A stretch of 63,519 nucleotides of DNA from Carex sylvatica (lineage: Eukaryota > Streptophyta > Magnoliopsida > Poales > Cyperaceae): the NCBI GenBank assembly GCA_964058845.1, contig CAXKVR010000136.1, forward strand, positions 1 through 63,519. Reading direction: 5' to 3'. Positions 34,636-47,500 of the stretch are shown piece by piece. Both the position numbers and the translations under genes were made by a program. Within the stretch, counting starts at the first letter, position 1. Every line of letters begins with the position of its first letter. Under the pieces are notes generated by a model that was not told the DNA's origin, made no database searches, and saw nothing but the letters and a program-made list of their open reading frames with translations.

Positions 34636-35358
34636 ATTATAAGCTTAAGTTGCGAATTTGTATAGGGGCGTTGATGCTCCAGAAATGGGCATGGCCAACG
34701 GAGAGGAGGTCAACGAAGGCACTGATAAATTTAATTGGCGACAAATCTCTAAAATTAGTTGTATATGGTAATTATCCTTATGACTGTCTTTTAGAGGATG
34801 TGTATATCGACAAACTCTGTCTTCAGGTAATTTATTAGATTATTTAACTTGAAAGAAAGAATATATTATTTAGTTTTTTTAGTTTTCAAACTGAACTGTT
34901 AAGAATGGTCCCCTTGAAAGTATCCCTATTCACTTCAAGTGTGAACAAATACGGAATATTTATTCGAACTAGTTTGCATGTTTAATTGTTCACAAATCTA
35001 AATCTAAAATTAGTATTTTGAAAATATAAGTTATGTCATTTTGATTTTATGACACAGGAACTACAATTGCAAGTGGGTCACGTTTGGCATTATAATTTTT
35101 TTTTATAAGTGTCCGGAACTTGCTCTGGTATGTTTATGCACACATCTTTTTTTATTTCTTATTTCTATTTTTTTTTTTTTTTGCATTAGTTTCAATGGAT
35201 CTTTCAAAACAATTATTTTGTAAGTTTTCTTTGACAATATACTATTTTCATTCAGTGGCAAGTGTAGGTTCAAGTATGCAAAAAAGGACTATGGTCCAGT
35301 TCCAACCCACAAAGTCCATGGAAATACAAACTGGAGGAAAGAAAGAAAAACAAATGTA
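34636..35358 (+). pseudogene. CAN-type Ca2+-dependent nuclease pseudogene (three C-terminal exons)
   Basis: Three exon relics appear in the order expected for the C-terminal half of plant CAN nucleases. Exon 34636-34825 reads KLKLRICIG, then in shifted frames VDAPEMGMANGEE and KALINLIGDKSLKLVVYG, ending VYIDKLCLQ before a GTAATT donor. Exon about 35057-35128 reads ELQLQVGHVWHYNF and CPELAL before GTATGT. Exon about 35259-35358 follows TTCATTCAG and reads KKGLWSSSNPQSPWKYKLEE. The family block is (Q)E.MLKKG.AWHY, then RA.R.GLW.S.NPEKPWEWR. At least two frameshifts, an in-frame TAG near 35268, and loss of the YGR arginine (here YDC) show it is dead. The N-terminal half is absent here but resembles the exon at 7987-8202. 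Confidence 0.7.
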
Positions 35359-35654
35359 GAAATATAAGCTAACTTTTTTATAAACAGCGTGTATTTTTTA
35401 TTTAGCGATATCAAACGATTTTGATTAATAAAGTTCTGTATTTTATTTCTTCTTAATCAATTGTATTTTGATGATATAATATAAGTGGTTGTGTATTAGG
35501 TTTGGATATGTTGATGTATTTTATCTCTTCTTGTTTCTTCATGGTTAAGTAGCATGTGATCATTTAATCTTCTATTAGTTTATTATTTTGTGAACTATTT
35601 AGCGACTCATTTTTTTTTCTCTTTTCATTTTTTTTTTTTGCATAAAATATTTAG

Positions 35655-35885
35655 ATGATACTGTTGTATCTCTTGAGTGGAGAACATCCAACAGTAGAAC
35701 ATCTGGATTTTGGAGCTTCTAATAAATTGGGTTCTATGTTGGAAACGCAGCGTGTCATAAATTATCTCAACAACAAATTAAAGAGTTTAAGGCCCTGGTC
35801 CAAGCCGAAATTAGCCTTGACATGCCTTGAGAATGACACGCCTCTAATTAAACCAATTACTTACCAAACAAAGTTAAACGTTTAA
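35655..35885 (+). other. Uncertain open reading frame, 76 codons
   Basis: The reading is less AT-biased than its neighbours, with a stretch HPTVEHLDFGASNKLGSM that looks protein-like, but I do not recognise it. It could be another exon relic. Part of the region (AATGACACGCCT..AATTAAACC) is repeated in scrambled form near 36470-36530. Treat as unsupported. Confidence 0.2.
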
Positions 35886-35904
35886 TTAGACATAATTAGC
35901 TTAA

Positions 35905-36100
35905 AGTTAACGTTGTATTGACAGATAATTAACTAGCTTAAAGTTCTTATGAAAAATATAGGTAATAAAGTGAGAAACAAATTCATCAAATTATGATTGA
36001 GCTACTGGAGTAAACCAACAAAAATAATATTATAAATGGTTATGAACACAACTAAGACTAAATAATTTATAGAATGAAAAAAAATCCTCACCTAAATATG
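35905..36100. repeat. Segmental repeat family 1, partial copy D
   Basis: Only the middle block of the family is present: TATTGACAGATAATTAACTAG through TAAACCAACAAAAATAATAT to CACCTAAATATG. It is truncated on both sides. Confidence 0.65.
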
Positions 36101-36784
36101 CTATTAATTTATGGAAATCTTATACAAAAGCACGAAATCAACAAGAAACTTGTGCCTGTCTTGTCCTTATTAAAATTAGAAGGATGACAGGACTGTTATT
36201 TTGTTATATATATATACTTGTTCATTTGTTATCATTGGTATTTAAATTTTATATTTTTTTAAATTATTGCCTATTTCGGTAGTCATGAATATTTTTGTGA
36301 GATGTTTTAAATCAACTTAGTTTTAGAATTTCACAAATAAGGACCCAATAAATTTTACTTTCTATTCAAACTGCCTTTGTTTTTGCACAAACGTTTCCAC
36401 GGAAATTTTTTACTACATAAGTATCATCTGTCAAATATAACTTTCACTAATTAAGTAACGTTTAATTAGATGTAATGACACGCCTTGAGAATTAATTAGA
36501 TATAGGAAACTGCCATTAATTAAACCCATGACATACCAAACAAATTACTAACGGTGCCTAACCAATCACACAACTTAAATTTGTATATATTACAATGCAA
36601 AGTGAAAAACAGCAATAAACCAAACATTATGTGCTACTTCCACCCAAGTTTACATGTATTGTAACAGGCTACTAAATCAATAATCACTATATAAGAGTAA
36701 TTCATGAAAGTTTTTAATGTACAAATATAACTCTCATTAAGAATTTATCATGTGAAAATCACTTCTAACAGAATTCTTTAATTT

Positions 36785-38260
36785 AGCATCAGATAATCGA
36801 TTAACGGATCTCAATCAGAACGATGGGCCAGCATGCATGAGAATATTCCAGCGGGGCCCAGCAGCCTGGTACATTAAAACTTTCTCAAATTATTGAGTGG
36901 TCACATAAAAGTTATATTAAATTAATACAAAAAATATCTATTTTTAAAGGCATTGAAATTGTATGATGACGAGAGCCTTGGATTAGTTATTTCATATGTT
37001 TTCTACTTTTAAAATGCTATATATATAATGTTGGCTTTAACATTATTGTATTGACAGATAATTAATTAGATTAAAGTTCTTATGAAAAATATATTTAATA
37101 AGTTGTGAAACAAAATTTTCAAATTATGAAAGAGCTATTGGAGTAAACCAACAAATTAAAATAATATTATAAACAATCATGAACACAATTACGACTTAAG
37201 AGTTACAACAATATTGCGCTCAACAAGAAATAATAGATACCCACCTAAATATGTATTCTCATTTTAAGCAGCTAGAAACCGAATCATTACCAAAAGGCAT
37301 TGTCAGTGAGACCTCTGATTTGGAAAGGGAACCTTTATTGGGTTCTCATGAAAATAAGGTCCTTTAATTTGCTTTTCATTTATGTTTATAAGAGACTTCA
37401 TTGAGTTATTTGATATAAAGATTATTTACTTTGTTAGTGCGGTTCTATTTTTTGTTGTCATATTAAAACTATTTAGAGGAGAAATACTACTAGGATATTC
37501 AATATTTCTTTCTGCATGATACTTTTTGTTTGTTTTGACCACATTTGGTAGGCCATAAAGTTGAAATAGTCCTTAATCAGGCAATATAATATCTCTTTCT
37601 AGCTATTACATAATTTGTTAGCAGTGTTGTTATAAATTTAACTCTTCATGATTACTTTGTAAATATACATGTACAGGACATTAAAAGGGCAAAAAAAAAG
37701 CTAATTGCCAATACCTTTAAGGCAAAGAAGGCAAGGAAGAAGGGATAGGTGTTTTGTTACTGGGATCTAAATTTGTTATTTTTAGATCTTTATTTATTTT
37801 TGTTTTATATTATATATAAATTCAGTTATATTGGGTTCCACGTGTTTCTTATTTTCTTTTTCATTTTTATTATATACAAATTCAGGTATATATTACAATA
37901 ATCAAACTAAGTGATAATATAATTATTTTGATATATAGCTTTGATATATAACAAATAATTACGTACTAAATATTTGTATATTAAAAAAAAGTAAGGTTTA
38001 ACCACTATATCCGGTTCTAACTCGTAAACTGTTAAATCAAATATTTATTGGGTCGATATCAGACCTTATTTGGATAATATTAGTACAAAGTTTTGAAACA
38101 GGAGGCCAGCGGGGATCAGAGAGAGAAGGCGTCTCTGTTGAGATTATATGTAGAGTAGGTTATTTTTGGGTTAGTTATTTTGGTAGAGTGTAATATATGG
38201 GCTGCTGAATTTTTGTAGAGAATGTTGGACTGAATCGGGCTCTATTAAACTATATATTTT
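36785..38260. repeat. Segmental repeat family 1, copy E
   Basis: Long direct copy matching A and B from GATGGGCCAGCATGC through CTTAATCAGGCAATAT and the terminal AGGAGGCCAGCGGGGATCAG block. Together with copy B it defines the fullest form of the unit, about 1.5 kb. Confidence 0.7.
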
Positions 38261-38449
38261 TAGTTAATTTCATATATTGTGGTCTTCTAATCGATTATAT
38301 TTATAAAATGAAATTTTTTATTTGAATCGTACCTCAAATTACATGGCATTACATTTTTTTTCCCCTTCAAAAATAACTGTCCCTAAAATTGTAATTACAT
38401 TTATATTTATACACTAAAAATATAATTAATCGTCGATGTGTTACACTTG

Positions 38450-38960
38450 CCCATGGAGAATGAAAACAAAAATAAGATGCACACTTTGTCGTAATTTTTA
38501 ATTGATTTTATGCGGTCACTTAAATGATATCAGCAGCTTCTTATAGCGTTAGTTCTTTTGGATAGAGAGGAGATGGATTCTTTTGTAGACATATTAGAGT
38601 TCATTCAAGATTTTATATTGAAGTTCCCTCAACACCGAGCACAGTTATGTAATCTTTGAAAATAAATTATCCAAATAATTAAGCACTGGGATATGGTCAC
38701 ATGATTCAATTAAAGCACTGAAATAATTTTCGTATGATACTAACTGAATAGTATAATGAGTTTCAAATGCCTTTGGTTCATTTATATTGCATTTATATAA
38801 CTATATTTATCTAGGACAAACGGACAAATATTTTCAACTAAGTAATTAAGATATGTACTCAATTTACTAGAAAGAAATATTTTGTAAGGAAAAAGTTAGC
38901 AATTATTTTAAGATATAAGAGAGCCAAATATACAATACAATAAACTGTGAAAAAGTATAA
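38450..38960. repeat. Segmental repeat family 2, copy K
   Basis: Diverged direct copy of 24945-25470. It includes GAATGAAAACAAAAATAAGA, GGATATGGTCACATGATT and ATACAATACAATAAACTGTG. Noncoding. Confidence 0.6.
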
Positions 38961-39339
38961 TGTAATACTATCAACAACTAAAAAATGTGTTCTTTACAAT
39001 GACATGCCGGAACAACAAGTGAATATTTTGAACAGTTTGTAGGAGTAAAGAATGAAAGGCTAAAGATGCCTTCACCTTAATGTTTCGATTTAGTCAAGAA
39101 TTTTCATCATCGTTACAAGTGTTTATGAGAGTTTGAGCTCATGACTTCTTTACAATAATTTTAATAAGCTGCCATTTTTAATTATTAGATCATTAAGATA
39201 AAATTACGTTTTTTTTATGATCTCTCTAATTATGAAATTTAATTAGTACTTTATTTTGCTTGGAGTAGAATCTAGATTCAATAAAAATATCAAGCTTGTC
39301 TAATTGTACTTTGACATTTGTTTACGAGTGTTTGATTTG

Positions 39340-39611
39340 GAAATGACTGTGTAGACTGGGATTTATAATCAATGTTTATAATTTAAGAACTTGCAGATGG
39401 CAAATTAGAGTTCATTGATGATTCCAGATAAGAATTCACTCAACATTTATTTTTAAAACAGAGAACAATTTATTAATCTTTCTTGCAATGGGTTATGGTC
39501 ACACAATTGGAATACTGAAATAGTTTTAATATGAGTCCAATTGGAATGCATGATGAGTTTCATATTGCTTTGGTGTTTAGGTAGTTGGTTCATCTATTTT
39601 GCACTTCTGGA

Positions 39612-39655
<44 letters not shown>

Positions 39656-39800
39656 CAAGCAGTCACTATTCACTGCATTTGCAGCTAACAAATGGAGATA
39701 TATACTCAATTTACTATAAAAGAATATGCTTAAGGAAAAAAGTTTAGCAATTACATTAAGCTATTGGAGAAAGCCAATATATACACTATGATCAACTATG
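39340..39800. repeat. Segmental repeat family 2, copy L
   Basis: Third member of family 2, with GGGTTATGGTCACACAATT, GTTGGTTCATCTATTTTGCA and AGCTATTGGAGAAAGCCAAT. A (TA)n microsatellite at 39614-39651 interrupts it. Confidence 0.6.
39614..39651. repeat. (TA)n microsatellite
   Basis: About 18 consecutive TA dinucleotides. Confidence 0.95.
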
Positions 39801-40659
39801 AAGGCCGGATGACCTGACTATCAAAAGCTCAAAACTTCAAAAAAGTACATAAATTATATATAATATCGTTACAGAATGTTGAACACTACTTACATGTACT
39901 TTGATAAATATATAAGAGTACGTGTTGTGTCATGATGGCAATGAAAGACTAGAATGACAGATGCTCCGATTGATAAGTTTGCAGGGATGTAACTTGGACT
40001 CTCACCTGATCAAACTGTCAGAACTCGCTACACTAGAGAATGTGTTGAATCTAATTGAGTGGATCAGCCCGACTAGAAAACTACTTGAAATCAATATCTC
40101 TGTCCGTTGGTTCCTGCATAAACAGAATTACCTAATAGCAGTAGAGAAATATTCTTAATTTTGTTTGTTCCCAAAGAAAGTTATAGATTGTGTTTGTTCC
40201 CAATGACGGACACATCAAGGAGCCCAAATAATTAAAAATATATATATATTTCTTCTATATTTAAACTTTCATTATCGTGAGAAGTAGCTAATAGCTGTAT
40301 AGAAATATTTCTTTTATTCTTGCAAACTAATTGTAGATTATTTTTATAATATAAGAGAATTCTCCAATAAATCAAAACATAGATTTTTTTTTTTTATATA
40401 ATAGAAGACAATTACATGTCAGTTATAATATTTATTAACAAGGACATCAATGTACGAAGATATTTAAATTTTAGGTATGTAAAAAAAATTGTGCATATAT
40501 AAAACATCTTTCAGTTCTGACATTATAAGCTTTGCAGGAGGTGGTTATTATCTTATTCTATTAATTACCTAAGCACGTTGAAATAATTTTTTGAGTAAAG
40601 GTTGGAGGTCAAGCCATCCAACTATTTAATATCCTTGTTATTATAACAAAGAATTTCTT

Positions 40660-40730
40660 TCATCCGAATTTCGAACTCATATGACCTCTCATATAGAAAC
40701 TATGTGTCTTTGTCACTATACCAAATGCTA
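40660..40730 (-). mobile_element. SINE-like head, minus strand
   Basis: On the minus strand TGGTATAGTGAC (complement of 40712-40723) resembles an A-box and GAGTTCGAAATTC (complement of 40666-40678) a slightly extended B-box. Order and spacing (about 33 nt) fit a tRNA-derived SINE. The rest of the element is not delimited. Confidence 0.45.
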
Positions 40731-41587
40731 GTTCTCAAGTCCATTGAAATATTATATACTATTGAGTTCTCAAAAACCAAGAATGAAACTACACATTATA
40801 TTATTCCAATTTGCGATAATTATTTACAACTTTTGTCATTTTCCACTATGCTCTGTATAACAAAAGATCATCCAACTCACTCCTAAATCAACTTTCAAAC
40901 TGAATAAGCAATTCCAGACAAGTCTTTTTCCAGCCCTTGAGCTGAAGATTATTCAGCGCAATCTTATCTACATATATCTAAGTTTGATGCAAAATAAAGT
41001 AGTCATATTATTTCATATTCATTTTTTATTTTTTTATCACTTTTTGCTTGGCCCCTTTTTACTATTTCTAATTGAATATTGCACTTCTTGTCGTTAACCA
41101 ATTAATATACGTTGCCTGATCTTTTTTACTTTTGTGAGGTACACAATTTGAAACAGGGTATAAGAAGAAAGGGTTATCAACACATACTTTTTGGAAATTG
41201 AATATGATTGTGGTTTAGTAAAAGAGAGGAGTTTTACCTTTTAAATTTATTTTATTTAAGAGAATACAAGAATATAAGTACAAATATATTCTTATGCACG
41301 AGCCACCATCAACTTAATTATACTACTCAAATGGCGGTAATAGACATTTCTAGATTTTACATGCTACAAGTGTGTAGAAGCTTCTAAGTACAATATATTA
41401 AAATAGTATTTTGTAGTATGTTCCATTGTAAGTGACCATTCAAGTCGGTTTCTTATTTTTTAAATAATATAGATAGAGGAAATTGGGTTTGGGCATTCTC
41501 AGAATATTAACAAGGTTCTACCATCAAAGTTGGTGATGCAACTTCAACAATACTCATTAAAGCTGAAAATATTTTATTATCATGCTA
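40731..41587. other. Gene-free interval before the satellite array
   Basis: AT-rich DNA with no recognisable coding or RNA feature. The satellite monomer pattern starts abruptly after ATTTTATTATCATGCTATATG. Confidence 0.5.
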
Positions 41588-44500
41588 TATGGAGACACTA
41601 ATACAGTGCTCCAAACATCATCAATTGGTGTGTTGTATTAGAATTATAAATTCCCTATTATCTTGCCATCATGAGACGCTAGTAGAGAGTTCCAAACAAC
41701 TTCAATTAGAGTGTTGTATTAGGGTTGTAAATGCTCTATTATCTTACTATATAAAGACACTACTACAGAGCTCCAAACACCTACAATTGGAGTATTGTAT
41801 TTGGGTTTTAAATGCCCTATTATCATTCGATACATAGACACTACTAAAGTGCTTCAAACACCTTCAATTGGAGTGTTCTATTATGGTTGTAAATACCCTA
41901 TTATCTAGCCATATAAAGACACTACTAGAATGCTTCAAATACCTTTAATTTGAGTGTTATATTATGGTTATAAATGCCCTTTTATCTTGGCATGTAGAGA
42001 CACTATTAGAGTGCTCCAAACACCATCAATTTGTGTGTTGTATTAGGGTTATAAATGTCATATTATCTTGCTATATAGAGACACTACTAGAGAGCCGAAA
42101 CACCTTCAATTTGAGTACAGTATTAAGGTTGTAAATGCCTTATTATCTTGCCATATAGATATACTACTATAGTGCTCCAAACACCTTCAATTGGAGAGTA
42201 GTATTAGGGTTGAAAATGACCTATTATCATGCCATATAGAGACACTAAAACAATGCTCTGAACAACATCAATTCGTGTGTTGTATTAGGGTGGTAAATAC
42301 CCTATTATCTTGCCATCTTGTGACGCTGGTAGGGAGCTCCAAACACCTTCAATTAGAGTATTGTATTAGGGTTTTAAATGTCATATTATCTTGCTATATA
42401 GAGACACAACTAATTGGAGTGTTGTATTAGTGTTGTAAATGCCCTATTATCTTGCGACATAGGAACACTACTAGAGAGCTCCAAACACCTACAATTGGAA
42501 TGTAGTATTATGGTTGTAAATGCCTTATTATCTTGCCATATAGAGAGACACTACTTGAGTGTTCCAAACACCATCTATTGGAGTATTGTATTAGGATTGT
42601 GAACGCTCAATTATCTTACCTTAGAGAGACACTACTAGAGTGCCAAAAACACCTTCAATTGGAGAGTACTATTAGGGTTCAAAATGACCTATTATCATGC
42701 CATATCGAAACACTAATACAATGCTCCGAACACCATCAATTAGTGGGTTGTATTAGGGTTCTAAATACCCTATTTTCTAGCCATCTTGAGCTGCTAGTAG
42801 AGAGCTCCAAACATCTTCAATTAGAGTGTTGTATTAGGATTGTAAATGACCTATTATCTTGCTATATAGAGACACAACTAGAGTGCTCCAAACACCTTCA
42901 ATTGAAGTGTTGTATTAGTGTTGTAAATGCCTTATTATCTTGTCATATAGAGACATTGCTAGAGTTTTGCAAACACATTAAATTAGAGTGTAGTATTAGG
43001 GTTGTAAATATCATATTATCTTGCTATATAGAGACACTACTAGAGAGCTCCAAACACCTTCAATTGGAGTGTAGTATTATAGTTGTGAACATCCTATTAT
43101 CATGTCATATAGAAACACTACTAGAGTGTTCCAAACACCATTTATTGGAGTGTTGTATTAGGGTTGTGAATGCCCTATTATCTTTCCTTATTGAGATACT
43201 ACTAGAGCGCTCTAAACACCTTCAATTGGAGTGTTGTATTATGGCTGCAAATGCCTTATTATATTGCCATCTGGAGACACTACTAGAGAGCTCCAAACAA
43301 CTTTAACTAGAGTGTTGTATTATAGAGACAATACTAGAGTGCTCGAAACACCTTCAATTAGATATATTAGGGTTGTAAATGCCCTATTATCTTGCTATAT
43401 AGAGACACAACTAATTGGAGTGTTGTATTAGTGTTGAAAATGCCATATTATCTTGCTATATAGGGATACTACTAGAGTGCTCCAAACACCTTCAATTGGA
43501 GTGTTGTATTATGGTTGCAAATGCCCTATTATCTTGCCATCTGGAGACAATACTAGAGAGCTCCAAACACCTTTAACTAGAGTGTTGTAATATAGAGACA
43601 ATACTAGAGTGCTCGAAACACATTCAATTGGAGAGTAGTATTAGGGTTGTAAATGCCCTATTATCTTGCTATATAGAGACTCAACTAGGGTGCTCCAAAC
43701 ACCTTCAATTGGATTGTTGTATTAGTGTTCTAAATACCCTATTATTTTGCCATTTAGAGACATTCCTAGAGTTTTCCAAACACCTTAAATTAGAGTGTAG
43801 TATTAGGATTGTAAATGTCATATTATCTTGCCAAATAGAGACACTGCTTGAGTATTCCAAACACCATCTATTGGAGTATTGTAATAGGATTGTGAATGCC
43901 CAATTATCTTTCCTTATAGAGACATTACTAGAGTGCTCAAAACACATTCAATTAGAGTGTTGTATTCTGGTTGTAATTGCCCTACTATCTTGTCATATAG
44001 GGACACTAGTAGAGTGTTCGAAACACCTTCAATTGGAGTGTTGTATTAGGGTTGTAAATACCGTATTATATTGCCATCTTGAGACACTAGTAGAGAGCTC
44101 CAAACACCTTCAATTAGAGTGTTGTATTAGGGTTGTAAATGCCCTATTATCTTGTTATATAGAGACACAACTAGGGTGCTCCAAACACCTTCAATTGGAG
44201 TGTTGTATTATGGTTGTAAATGCCCTATTATCTTGACATATAGAGACATTGCTAGAGTTCTCCAAACACCTTAAATTAGAGTGTAGTATATTAGGGTTGT
44301 AAATGCCATATTATCTTGCTATATTGAGACACTACTAGAGAGCTCCAAACACATTCAATTGGAGTGTAGTATTTTGGTTGTAAATGCCTTATTATCTTGC
44401 CATATAGAGAGACTACTTGACTGTTCCAAACACCATCTATTGGTGTGTTGTGTTAGGATTGTGAATGCCCTATTATCTTGCCTTATAGAGACGCTACTAG

Positions 44501-47500
44501 AGTGTCCAAAACTCCTTCAATTGGAGAGTAGGGTTGAAAATGACCTATTATCATGCCATATCGAGACACTAATACAATGCTCCGAACACCATCAATTGGT
44601 GGGCTGTATTAGGGTTGTAAATACCCTATTATCTTGCTATATAGAGAAATTGCTAGATTTCTCCAAACACATTAAATTAGAGCGTAGGATTAGGGTTGTA
44701 TATGGCATATTATCTTGCTATATAGAGACAGTACTTGAGAGCTCCAAACACTTTCAATTGGAGTGTAGTAATATGGTTGTAAATACCCAATTATGATGTC
44801 ATATAGAGACACTACTGGAGTGTTCCAATCACCTTCTATGAGAGTGTTGTACTAGGGTTGTAAATGCCCTATTATCTTGCCTTATAGAGACACTGCTAGA
44901 GTGCTCTAAACACCTTCAATTGGAGTGTTGTCTTATTGTTGCAAATGCCCTATTCTCTTGCCATCTTAAGACACTACTAGAGAGCTCCAAACACCTTCAA
45001 TTGGAGTGTTGTCTAATAGAGACACTACTAGAGTGCTCGAAACACCTTTAATTGGAGACTTGTATTAGGGTTGTAAATGTCGTATTATCTTGCTATATTG
45101 AGACACAACTAGAGTGCTCCAAACACATTCAATTGGAGTGCTGTATTATGGTTGTAAATGCCCTTTTATCTTGCCATATAGAGACACTAATAGAGTGCTC
45201 CAAACACCTTCAATTGGAGTATTGTATTATTGTTGTAAATGCCTTATTATCTTGCGATATAGGGACACTACTAGAGTGCTCCAAACACCTTCAATTGGAG
45301 TGTTGTATTATGGTTGTAAATGCCTTATTATCTTGCGATATAGGGACACAACTAGAGTGCTCCAAACACCTTCAATTGGTGTCTTGTATTTCGGTTTTTA
45401 ATGCCCTATTATATTGCGATACAGAGACACTACTAGAGTGCTTCAAACACACAATTGGAGTGTTATATTGTGGTTATAAATGCCCTTTTAACTTGACATT
45501 TAGAGACACAACTAGGGTGCTCCAAACACCTTCAATTGGAGTGTTGTATTAGTGTTGTAAATGCTCTATTATCTTTCTATATAGAGACACAACTAGAGTG
45601 CTCCAAACACCTTCAATTGGAGTGTTGTATTATGGTTGTAAATGCCCTATTAACTTGTCATATAGAGACACAGCTATAGTTCTCCAAACACCTAAAATTG
45701 ATTGTAGTATTAGGATTATAAATGCCCTATTATGATGCCATATAGAGACACTACTAGAGTGCTCCAAACAACTTCAATTGGAGTATTGTATTATGGTTGT
45801 AAATGTCCTATTATCTTGCGATATAGGGGCACCTACTAGAGTGCCTCAAACAACTTCAATTGGAGTGTTATATTATGGTTGTACATACCCTATTATCTTG
45901 CCATATAGAGACATTTCTAGAGTTCTACAAACACCTTAAATTAGAGTGTAGTATTAGGGTTGTAAATGCCCTATTATCTTGGCATATAGAGACACTAATA
46001 AAGTGCTCCAAACACCATCAATTGGAGTGTAGTATTAGAGTTGTAATTACCCTATTATCTTGCCATCTTGAAACGCTAGTAGATAGCCCCAAACACCTTC
46101 CATTAGAGTGTTGTATTAGGGTTGTAATTGCTCTATTATTTTGCGATATAGAGACACAACTAGGGTGCTCCAAGAACCTTCAATTGGAGTGTGGTATTAG
46201 TGTTGTAAATGCACTATTATCTTTCCATATAGAGACATTGCTAGAGTTCTCAAGACACCTTAAATTAGAGTGTAGTAGGGTTGTGAATGCCCTATTATCT
46301 TGCCTTATAGAGTGCTCTAAACACATTCAATTGGAGTGTTGTATTAGGGTTGTAAATGCCCTATTATCTTTCTATATAGAGACACAACTATAGTGCTCCA
46401 AATACCTTCAATTGGAGTGCTGTATTATGGTTGAAAATGCCCTATTATCTTGCCATATAGAGACACTGTTATAGTTCTCCAAACACCTTAAATTTGATTG
46501 TAGTATTAGGATTGTAAATTCCCGATTATCATGCCATATAGAGACACTACTAGAGTGCTCCAAACACCTTCAATTGGTGTGTTGTATTTGGGTTTTAAAT
46601 GCCCTATTATCTTGCGATACAGAGACACTACTAGAGTGCTTCAAACACCTTCAATTGGAGTGTTATATTATGATTGTAAATACCCTATTATCTTGCCATA
46701 TAGAGACACTACTAGAGTGCTTCAAACACCTTTAATTGGAGTGCTATATTATGTTTATAAATGCCCTTTTATCTTGGCATGTAGAGACTACTAGAGTGCT
46801 CCAAACACCATCAATTTGTGTGTTGTATTAGGGTTGTGAATGCCCTATTATCTTTCTATATAGAGACACAACTAGGGTTCTCCAAACACCGTCATTTGGA
46901 GTGTTGTATTAGTGTTGTAAATGCCTTATTATCTTACCATATAGAGACATTGCTAGAGTTCAACAAACACCTTAAATTAGAGTGTAGTATTAGCATTGTA
47001 TATGCCATATTATCTTCCTATATAAAGATAGTACTAGAGAGCTCCTAACACCTTCAATTGGAGTGTAGTATTATGGTCGTAAATGCCATATCATCTTGGT
47101 ATATACACTACTAGTAAAATCCAAAGAACTTAAATTGGAGTGTATTATTATGGTTGTAAATGTCGTATTATCTTGGCATATAGAGACACTAATAAAGAGC
47201 TCCAAACACCATCAATTGGAGTGTAGTATTAGGGTTGTAATTACTCTATTATCTTGTCATCTTGAGACGCTAGTAGACAGCCCCAAACACCTTCCATTAG
47301 AGTGTTGTATTAGTGTTGTAAATGCCATATTATCTTGCCATATAGAGACATTGCTAGAGTTCTCCAAACACCTTAAATTACAGTGTAGTATTAGGGTTGT
47401 GAATGCCCTATTATCTTGCCTTATAAAGACACTACTAGAGTGCTCCAAACACCATCAATTGGTGTCTTGCATTTGGGTTGTAAATGCCATATTATCATGC

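Noticed and set aside
42533..43306. 259-codon ORF with 27-residue repeats, and similar ORFs across 41.6-49.2 kb
   Set aside because: The 81-bp period keeps any stop-free frame open. Two forward frames and one reverse frame are equally open, none spans the array, and indels break all of them.
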